Below, in pieces: positions 1-5,646 of a DNA stretch of 12,160 bases. How positions within the stretch are numbered: position 1 is the first letter of the stretch; the number at the start of each line of letters is the position of its first letter. The notes beneath the pieces are model-generated. The model made no database searches, was not told the origin of the DNA, and saw nothing but the letters and a program-made list of their open reading frames with translations. The DNA is from Pseudomonadota bacterium (GTDB lineage: Bacteria; Pseudomonadota; Gammaproteobacteria; Xanthomonadales; Rhodanobacteraceae). The stretch covers positions 1 through 12,160 of the forward strand of contig JAEYZH010000130.1 of assembly GCA_023430685.1 (NCBI GenBank), written 5' to 3'. A program made the position numbers and the translations under genes.

Positions 1-1
1 G

Positions 2-418
2 GTCAGGCTGGACGAGAGCGGATCGCCAGACGCCGGATTCGGTGAACAGGGGGTCGCCACGGTTCCGTTCGACCTGACCATCCCCGCCAATGAGTCCGCT
101 CAGGATCTCGTTCGGCAATCGGACGGAAAGCTGGTCCTGGTCGGGAACGCACGCTATGGTGATTCAGACTGGTCCAGCGCCTTGGCGGCTCGCGTCAGCC
201 CTGCAGGCATCCTCGATCCAACGTTCGGGGAGAACGGCAAGGCGGTGTTCACGTTTGGCCTTTCCGAAATCGACTCGCAGCTGTTCACGGCGGCAGGCAT
301 TGCGAATGGCCGGATCCTCGCGGCCGGTGGAGCCATCGTCGGAGACGACGAGGTTTCGTTCGACAGCGTCGCCGTCCGCCTCGACAACGACCGCATGTTC
401 GTCGACGGCTTCGAATAG
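2..418 (+). CDS. Delta-60 repeat protein, C-terminal part (5'-truncated by window edge)
   Basis: The frame is open from the left edge to a TAG stop and gives the last 138 residues. Two units have the form R-x-[ES]xxGxxDxxFGxxG followed about 30 residues on by a glycine-rich 'DGKLVLVGNA' or 'NGRILAAGGA' strand. This is the pattern of the delta-60 repeat family (about 60-residue repeats thought to form a beta-propeller-like extracellular domain). The unit arginines lie at visible residues 2, 64 and 126, an exact period of 62. The third unit is cut short after 'VRLD' and becomes the C-terminal tail MFVDGFE. I recall short tails ending in GFE on many secreted Lysobacterales proteins, so an exported or surface location is likely but unproven. 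The start, any signal peptide and the earlier repeats lie outside the window. Binding partner or enzymatic role is unknown. Family call is good; function is not. Confidence 0.82.
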   Translation, partial: VRLDESGSPDAGFGEQGVATVPFDLTIPANESAQDLVRQSDGKLVLVGNARYGDSDWSSALAARVSPAGILDPTFGENGKAVFTFGLSEIDSQLFTAAGIANGRILAAGGAIVGDDEVSFDSVAVRLDNDRMFVDGFE

Positions 419-444
419 TTGCCTGAACCCTCCGTCGCCTGTCG

Positions 445-464
445 GCGAACCTCCCCAGGTTCGC
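445..464 (+). terminator. Hairpin downstream of the delta-60 gene, possible terminator
   Basis: GCGAACCT, loop CCCC, AGGTTCGC form a perfect 8-bp stem starting 27 bases after the TAG stop of the delta-60 gene. There is no run of T after the stem, so it is not a textbook intrinsic terminator. It could be a weak or Rho-assisted terminator or a 3' protective structure. The rest of the 419-595 gap shows no other convincing signal and no promoter I would defend. Confidence 0.4.
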
Positions 465-595
465 GCGGAAATCGGGCCCCGCGAACGACCGATTCCGCCG
501 GCTCGTACCCGCACGCGTCCAATCCGCCCGTCCCGGACGACCGCACCCCCCACGAACCGCGAGTCTGGCCCCCGACATCCGATCGGGAGATCCCC

Positions 596-1258
596 ATGCC
601 TCGCCTGCGCTCCGTGCTCCGCTGGACCGCCCAGACCCTGTTCACGCTGACCTCGGTGCTGGTCGCCGCCTACGCGTTCACCTACCTCTACCGATCGTTC
701 CGCGTCGGCGATCCGTTCGCGGCGCAGTTCGCGCTGTCGGGTTGGGACGTGCCGCTGCATTTCTTCGGTGCGGGGCTCGCGTTGCTGCTGGCACCGCTGC
801 AGCTCGCTGCGGGCGTGCGCAGGCGGCTGCCGGCGTTGCATCGCACCGCGGGCTGGCTATACGTCGCGGCGATCCTGATCGGCGGGACGTCGGGGCTGTC
901 GCTCGCGTTCAACGCGCAGGGTGGCGCGGCCAGCGGCGTCGGGTTTGCGCTGCTCGCGCTGCTGTGGCTCGCGATCACCGTTCGCGGCGTGCTGTTCGCG
1001 GTGGCGGGCGACGTCGCGCGCCATCGGCGCTGGATGTGCCGCAGCGTGGCGCTGACCTTCGCCGCGGTCACCTTGCGCGTGATGCTGGGCGTCGGCGGCG
1101 GCGTGCTCGGATTGCCCTTCATGCCGGTCTACATCACGGCGGCGTGGGCATCGTGGTTGATCAACCTTGCGATGTGCGAGCTGATCCTGCGCTGGCCCGC
1201 GCCGCGCCCGCCTGCCGCCGGCGGTAGTCGCTGGGTGTCTCGCCCAGTTGCCGCTTGA
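596..1258 (+). CDS. DUF2306-type integral membrane protein
   Basis: The gene encodes 220 residues. The ATG at 596 is preceded by GGGAGA at 585-590 with 5 bases of spacing; the frame is open further upstream, but only this start has a ribosome binding site. Hydrophobic segments lie at about 12-32, 52-72, 85-105, 113-136, 150-172 and 178-198, so six or so membrane helices are likely. Family-typical residues are H55, Q69, H82-R83 in 'LHRTAGWLY', W124, and 'HRRWMCRS' (143-150) followed by a helix ending in a second arginine, matching the DUF2306 family (predicted membrane proteins). The biochemical role of the family is not known to me; conserved histidines make a haem or metal role conceivable, which is speculation. 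The last 33 codons overlap the 3' end of the convergent AraC-type gene, and the tail after residue 200 is low-complexity (Pro/Ala/Arg). Confidence 0.75.
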   Translation: MPRLRSVLRWTAQTLFTLTSVLVAAYAFTYLYRSFRVGDPFAAQFALSGWDVPLHFFGAGLALLLAPLQLAAGVRRRLPALHRTAGWLYVAAILIGGTSGLSLAFNAQGGAASGVGFALLALLWLAITVRGVLFAVAGDVARHRRWMCRSVALTFAAVTLRVMLGVGGGVLGLPFMPVYITAAWASWLINLAMCELILRWPAPRPPAAGGSRWVSRPVAA

Positions 1259-2297
1259 AGGCGGCATTGAAGGTCGACTTGGAGGTGAAGCCGCAGGCGT
1301 AGGCGATGTCGAGGATCGTGCGTGCATCGGCCGGATTGGCAAGGTCTTCGCGCACGGCCTCGATGCGCAGGCGGTTGATGTAGTCCCAGAACGTGCCGCC
1401 AAGGCGGCGGTTGATGACGACGGATACGAGGTATTCCGGATAGCCGCTGCGCCTGGCCAGTTGCGCGATCGTCAACGCCGGCTCGCGGTACAGGCGTTCG
1501 CCGGCCATCAGGTGCGCGAGCCGTGCCTCGACTTCCGGGATGCGCGCATCGTCGGCGGTCTCGTCCAGCGCAGGCGCCGATGGCGCGTCGGTTGCGCCGT
1601 GCGTGGCCTGCCCTGCTCCCGCATCGGCCTCCGGCTGCGCAGGCACCGGAGGCTGCGCCAGGCTGAACCATCCGATCACGAACACCCACAGCGCGACCGC
1701 GCCGTAGATCAGGTAGTAGTCGACGTACGGAATGCGCACGAAGTCCTGCAGCACCGCGATGCACCAGATCGCGACCTGCGACAGCGCCATCGCGCCGAGC
1801 CAGCGCAGCGACTGACGATCGGCATCGGCGCGATGCGCGCGCAGCTCGCGCCGGAAGCGCGCGATGCGCACGAGCGCGCCCGCGACATACGCGAGCGCAT
1901 AGGCGTAGAGGAACAGTGCATAGCCGATGCCCGGTGATGCCCAGCGTCCCTTCGCGATCAATTCCGGCGCTGCGATCGCGAGCGCGATCGCGAAGCCCGC
2001 GAGATGCACCGCGTCGCGCGCCGCGAAGCCACGCGCGGTCGTCAGTGCGCGCACGTACAGGTAGAACAGGCTCGCATGCAGGAACGGGAACAGGCTCGCG
2101 ACCGAATACGCGAGCGACCAGCGATCGTCCGGCGCCGCGAGGTGCAGCGCCCTCACCGCGAGGTCGATGCCGACGAGCGCGGTCCACGCCGACAGGATGC
2201 GGTTCGCGGCCGCATTGGCCGGACGCCGCCACAATGCGAGCGCGAGCAACACCGCCTGCGCGGCGGCGATGGCGTAGACGATCACCCAGCCCTGCAT
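1161..2297 (-). CDS. AraC-family regulator with N-terminal seven-helix membrane domain
   Basis: The gene encodes 378 residues. I chose the ATG at 2297 (MQGWVIVYAI) because the hydrophobic first helix starts there; an in-frame ATG 45 codons upstream adds only a low-complexity stretch without a membrane segment. Helices are visible at about 3-23, 37-55, 62-84, 97-115, 122-146, 166-187 and 194-214. A Pro/Ala-rich linker (215-250) leads to a C-terminal AraC/XylS DNA-binding domain. Its first helix-turn-helix is near 276-297 ('LTIAQLARRSGYPEYLVSVV') and its second near 328-350 ('LDIAYACGFTSKSTFNAAFK'), ending with 'LGETPSDYRRR'. Membrane-anchored AraC regulators of this layout are common in Bacteroidetes and Xanthomonadales and probably sense an envelope signal; the ligand is unknown. 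It is divergent from the kaiC-like gene and convergent with the DUF2306 gene, overlapping the latter by 98 bp. Either neighbour could be a target. Confidence 0.85.
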   Translation of the reverse strand: MQGWVIVYAIAAAQAVLLALALWRRPANAAANRILSAWTALVGIDLAVRALHLAAPDDRWSLAYSVASLFPFLHASLFYLYVRALTTARGFAARDAVHLAGFAIALAIAAPELIAKGRWASPGIGYALFLYAYALAYVAGALVRIARFRRELRAHRADADRQSLRWLGAMALSQVAIWCIAVLQDFVRIPYVDYYLIYGAVALWVFVIGWFSLAQPPVPAQPEADAGAGQATHGATDAPSAPALDETADDARIPEVEARLAHLMAGERLYREPALTIAQLARRSGYPEYLVSVVINRRLGGTFWDYINRLRIEAVREDLANPADARTILDIAYACGFTSKSTFNAAFKRQLGETPSDYRRRQAGAARASAGSARTSQG

Positions 2298-2548
2298 CCT
2301 GGTACCCGCGCGCGAAAGCAGGGGAGTGTAGCGCGCCACTGCCGGTGCCGAAGCTGCGGCGCCCGTGCACTGCGGGGCGTCGTTTTGCAGTCGGGCACGG
2401 GCCGCGTCCGCGCCCGGCCCGAGCCTGTCCATTCCAAGCTGACTGCAATGCGACCGACGCGCGACGTGCGTTCACGGTCGAGCCAAGTTGTCCCGAAGAG
2501 ACTGCATTGCAACGTCGGCGGCTCGTCGGCGACGCAAGAGGATGGCCT
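2298..2548. promoter_or_regulatory. Divergent intergenic region between araC-type and kaiC-type genes
   Basis: This 251-bp gap must hold the promoters of both divergent genes. A TACACT -10-like box for the leftward gene is at 2325-2330 (minus strand), about 28 bases before its ATG; I see no good -35 partner. The heptamer GACTGCA occurs three times: reversed at 2386-2392, and forward at 2441-2447 and 2500-2506. The last two extend to GACTGCAATGCGAC and GACTGCATTGCAAC. These could be regulator-binding half-sites. No clear rightward sigma-70 promoter was found. Operator function is inference from repetition alone. Confidence 0.35.
2537..2542 (+). promoter_or_regulatory. Ribosome binding site selecting the TTG start of the kaiC-like gene
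   Basis: AGAGGA lies 6 bases before TTG 2549. The kaiC frame has no ATG or GTG between the divergent promoter region and the first conserved motif, only TTG at 2507 and 2549. The ATG at 2542 overlaps the Shine-Dalgarno sequence and is in another frame, so it is not a credible start. Confidence 0.6.
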
Positions 2549-4057
2549 TTGGATTCCCCCTCTCCGATACGGCTCGCGACGGGCGTTCCGGGTTTGGACG
2601 ATGTCCTCCACGGAGGCCTGATCGCCGGGCGCTTCTACCTCGTCGATGGCAACCCCGGCTCCGGCAAGACCACGCTGGCGCTGCAATTCCTGCTCGACGG
2701 CGTTCGCGCCAACGAGCGCTGTCTTTACGTCACCTTGTCGGAAACGCGCGAGGAACTCGTCGCCGGCGCAAGGTCTCACGGTTGGTCCCTGGACGGCATC
2801 GAAATCATCGAATTGCTCGCAGACGATCCGGAGCTCGCGGGTGAGCACGACGTGACGATGTACCATCCGTCGGAAGTCGAGCTCACGCGCACGACGCGCA
2901 AGGTACTCGATGCGGTCGAACGCTACGCGCCGAACCGCGTGGTGTTCGATTCCCTTTCCGAATTGCGCCTCCTCGCGCAGAGTTCGCTGCGTTACCGGCG
3001 CCAGATCCTCGCACTCAAGCAGTTCTTCAACGGTCGCAATTGCACCGTGGTCCTGCTCGACGACCGCACCGCGGAAGGGCCGGACATGCAGCTCCAGAGC
3101 ATCGCGCACGGCGTGATCTCGCTGGACCAGCATGCGCCCCCATACGGCCGCCTCGTGCGCAGGCTGCAGGTCGTGAAGTTCCGTGGCAGCGATTTCCGCA
3201 GCGGCTACCAGGACGTCTCGCTGCGCCACCGCGGCGTCGAAGTCTATCCCCGGCTCGCCGCATCGGAACACGGGCACGAGTTCCGCCTGGAGGCGGTGCC
3301 GAGCGGCGTGCCCGGACTCGATGCCCTGCTCGGTGGTGGCATCGAACGGGGTTCGGCCACCCTCGTCGTCGGTGCACCCGGCAGCGGCAAGTCGACAGTG
3401 GCGCTGCAATTTGCGGCAGCCGCGGCGGGACGCGGCGAGCACGCCGTGATCTTTCCGTTCGAGGAGAGCAAGTCGATGCTGCTCGCGCGTGCCGCGAGCC
3501 TCGGAATGCGCCTGGACGAAGGCACCGGTGCGGGCCAGGTGGCGATCCACCAGGTCGATCCGACCGACATCGCGCCGGGGGAGTTCGCCCATCGCGTGCG
3601 CGATTCGGTCGAGCGCGACAAGGCGCGCGTCGTGGTGTTCGACAGCCTCAACGGCTACCTGCACGCGATGCCCGACGGCCATGCACTGATGAACCAGCTG
3701 CGCGAGCTCCTGTCCTACCTCAACAACCATGGCGTCGCGACGTTCCTCGTGACCGCGCAGAGCGAATGGATGGGCCCGGGCATGCGCACGCCCGTAGAGG
3801 CGAGTTACCTTGCCGACACCGTGGTCATGATGCGCCTCTTCGAACATGCCGGGAGCGTCAAGAAGGCGGTTTCGGTGCTCAAGAAGCGTGGCGGCGCGCA
3901 CGAGGAGTCGATCCGCGAGATTTGGTTCGACGCGCAGGGCGTGCACCTCGGCGAGCCCTTGCGCGGCCTTCGGGGCGTACTGAGCGGACTGCCCGTCGAC
4001 GCGGCCAACCTCCTGCCGTTGCGAGCGCCGGAAAGCGCCCGGGCCGATGGCCGCTGA
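2549..4057 (+). CDS. KaiC-like double RecA-domain ATPase
   Basis: The gene encodes 502 residues from TTG, close to the 519 of cyanobacterial KaiC. Two tandem KaiC/RadA-type domains are present. Walker A motifs are GNPGSGKTT (34-42) and GAPGSGKST (275-283). Walker B strands end at D134 ('RVVFDSLSE') and D365 ('RVVVFDSLN'). Each domain begins with a 'GVPGLD' segment (12-17 and 253-258). In domain 2 the catalytic Glu pair is kept (E305-E306 in 'FPFEESK'); in domain 1 the equivalent pair is S64-E65, so one Glu is missing. The C-terminal 'KKRGGAHEESIRE' (445-457) matches the KaiC segment that contacts the neighbouring subunit's nucleotide. At the KaiC autophosphorylation site, 'EASYLADT' gives Ser at the S431 position but Tyr at T432. 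A hexameric ATPase acting in signalling is likely; clock function is not shown. The 3' end overlaps the kinase gene by 11 bp, which suggests translational coupling. No kaiA or kaiB is present in the window. Confidence 0.88.
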   Translation: MDSPSPIRLATGVPGLDDVLHGGLIAGRFYLVDGNPGSGKTTLALQFLLDGVRANERCLYVTLSETREELVAGARSHGWSLDGIEIIELLADDPELAGEHDVTMYHPSEVELTRTTRKVLDAVERYAPNRVVFDSLSELRLLAQSSLRYRRQILALKQFFNGRNCTVVLLDDRTAEGPDMQLQSIAHGVISLDQHAPPYGRLVRRLQVVKFRGSDFRSGYQDVSLRHRGVEVYPRLAASEHGHEFRLEAVPSGVPGLDALLGGGIERGSATLVVGAPGSGKSTVALQFAAAAAGRGEHAVIFPFEESKSMLLARAASLGMRLDEGTGAGQVAIHQVDPTDIAPGEFAHRVRDSVERDKARVVVFDSLNGYLHAMPDGHALMNQLRELLSYLNNHGVATFLVTAQSEWMGPGMRTPVEASYLADTVVMMRLFEHAGSVKKAVSVLKKRGGAHEESIREIWFDAQGVHLGEPLRGLRGVLSGLPVDAANLLPLRAPESARADGR

Positions 4058-5627
4058 GGTTGCACCCAGGCTGGACATGCGCGTGCTGGTGGCGGCGCCG
4101 ACGCGTCGCGACGCGAAGGTGACCTGCGGCCTCCTCGACCAAGCGGGCATCGCAGGCGAGGCGTTCGCCGATCTCGCGGACCTCGCGGCGGCGATCTCGC
4201 CAGGCGCGGGTGCGCTGGTTCTCACCGACGTGGCACTCGCCTCGAGCGGCATCTCCGACGTGCTCGATGCGCTCGCACGGCAACCCGCCTGGTCCGACCT
4301 GCCGGTCATCGTGCTGACCCCGGATCGGCGTCCCTCCATCGGCCTGTCCCGGATACTCGACGCGTTCACCAACCTCACGCTGCTCGAGCGCCCGACGTCG
4401 ACGCGCTCGCTCCTCAGCGCGGTGATGGCTGCACTGCGCGCGCGGGAGCGCCAGTACCAGATCCGCGACCAGCTCCGGGAGCTGCGGCTGGCCGATCGCG
4501 CGTTGCGCGAGGCCGACCGGCGCAAGGACGAATTCCTCGCCACGCTCGCGCACGAGCTGCGCAATCCGCTCGCGCCGATCCGCACCGGCCTGGCCGTGCT
4601 CGAGCGCGTGCCTGGCGATGCGCCGCAGGCGCTCGAGGTGCGCACGATGATGCAGCGCCAGCTCGGCGCGCTCGTGCGGCTCATCGACGACCTGCTCGAC
4701 GTTTCGCGCATCGCGACCGGCAAGGTAAGGTTGCAGCGCGAGAAGCTGGATCTGCGCCGCGTCGTGGAATCGGCCCTCGAGGCGAGCCAGCCCCTGCTGC
4801 GTGCGGCCGGCCACGACGTGCGCGTGCGCGTGCCGACCGAACCGGTCGGCGTGGTCGGGGATTCGCTGCGACTCGCGCAGGTGGTCGGCAACCTCGTCAA
4901 CAATGCCTCGAAATACACGCCGGACGGTGGGCACATCGAGGTCGCGCTCGAGGTGGACGGCGACGATGCCGTCCTGCGCGTCCGCGACGACGGTGCCGGC
5001 ATCCCCGCGCACATGCTCGACCACGTCTTCGACCTCTTCACGCAGGTCGACGGCACGCGCGACCAGTCCCAGGGCGGTCTCGGCATCGGCCTCTCGCTCG
5101 CACGCCGGCTCATGCAGCTGCACGGGGGCAGCGTCGTCGCCGAAAGCGCCGGTCAGGACCTTGGCAGCACCTTCACGTTGCGGCTTCCGCTGGTGAAGAT
5201 GCCCGCCTCCACGGTGCAGCCCGTCGACGTCGAGCACGCGCCTGCGCGCGCGCGCGCACGCGTGCTCGTCGTCGACGACAACAAGGACGCGGCGGATTCA
5301 CTTGCGCTCGCGCTGGAACTGGATGGCTACGCGACGCGTGCCGAGTACAGCGGAGAAGAAGCCCTGCGCGCGATCGACGCCTTCCACCCCGGAGCGATCC
5401 TCTGCGACATCAGCCTGCCCGGCATGGACGGCCACGACGTCGCGCAGCGCGTGCGCGCCGATCCGGCCCGCGCGGGCATCACGCTGGTTGCGCTCAGCGG
5501 GCTCGGCAGCGCGGGCGACAAGCGGCGCGCACGCGCCGCGGGATTCGACTTCCACCTCGTCAAGCCGGTGGCCGTCGCGGCGGTGGAACGCATCCTCGAC
5601 GAATGCGCGGCCGCGCAGGAGGAGTGA
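4047..5627 (+). CDS. Hybrid histidine kinase with N-terminal pseudo-receiver and C-terminal receiver
   Basis: The gene encodes 526 residues. The ATG at 4047 overlaps the upstream stop (ATGGCCGCTGA); an alternative start is M11 at 4077, just before the first beta strand. Residues 11-130 form a receiver-like fold: strand 'MRVLVAAP', 'ALVLTD' (D61), 'LPVIVLT' and 'TLLERP'. It lacks the acidic pair after strand 1 and has Arg where the conserved Lys should be, so phosphorylation is doubtful. Residues 130-160 look helical or coiled. The HisKA domain has phospho-acceptor H169 in 'LAHELRNPLAPI'. The ATPase domain has an N-box 'NLVNNASKYT' (282-291), G1 'DDGAGI' (314-319), F-box 'VFDLFTQ' and G2 'GGLGIGLS'. 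The C-terminal receiver (404-520) is complete: D410-D411, D454 in 'ILCDISLPGMDG', S484 and K506. There is no membrane segment or PAS domain, so the kinase is probably cytosolic and takes its input from the pseudo-receiver, plausibly the KaiC-like partner. No output regulator gene is adjacent. Confidence 0.88.
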   Translation: MAAEVAPRLDMRVLVAAPTRRDAKVTCGLLDQAGIAGEAFADLADLAAAISPGAGALVLTDVALASSGISDVLDALARQPAWSDLPVIVLTPDRRPSIGLSRILDAFTNLTLLERPTSTRSLLSAVMAALRARERQYQIRDQLRELRLADRALREADRRKDEFLATLAHELRNPLAPIRTGLAVLERVPGDAPQALEVRTMMQRQLGALVRLIDDLLDVSRIATGKVRLQREKLDLRRVVESALEASQPLLRAAGHDVRVRVPTEPVGVVGDSLRLAQVVGNLVNNASKYTPDGGHIEVALEVDGDDAVLRVRDDGAGIPAHMLDHVFDLFTQVDGTRDQSQGGLGIGLSLARRLMQLHGGSVVAESAGQDLGSTFTLRLPLVKMPASTVQPVDVEHAPARARARVLVVDDNKDAADSLALALELDGYATRAEYSGEEALRAIDAFHPGAILCDISLPGMDGHDVAQRVRADPARAGITLVALSGLGSAGDKRRARAAGFDFHLVKPVAVAAVERILDECAAAQEE

Positions 5628-5646
5628 CCGACTCTGCCGCGCCTGC

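Noticed and set aside
2298..2432. 45-residue N-terminal extension of the AraC-type regulator
   Set aside because: The extension is Ala/Arg-rich and covers the likely promoter; the first membrane helix starts directly after ATG 2297.
2282..5113. A 943-codon open frame on the - strand
   Set aside because: Antisense to the kaiC-like and kinase genes, with low-complexity Ser/Arg/Ala sequence and no recognisable domain.
2549..5627. A complete circadian clock operon
   Set aside because: Only a KaiC-like ATPase and a kinase are present. No KaiA or KaiB is seen, a phosphosite residue differs, and many bacterial KaiC homologs have no clock role.
5628..5646. Bidirectional terminator between the kinase and peptidase genes
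   Set aside because: The gap is only 19 bp and only a 4-bp stem (GAGT/ACTC) is visible.
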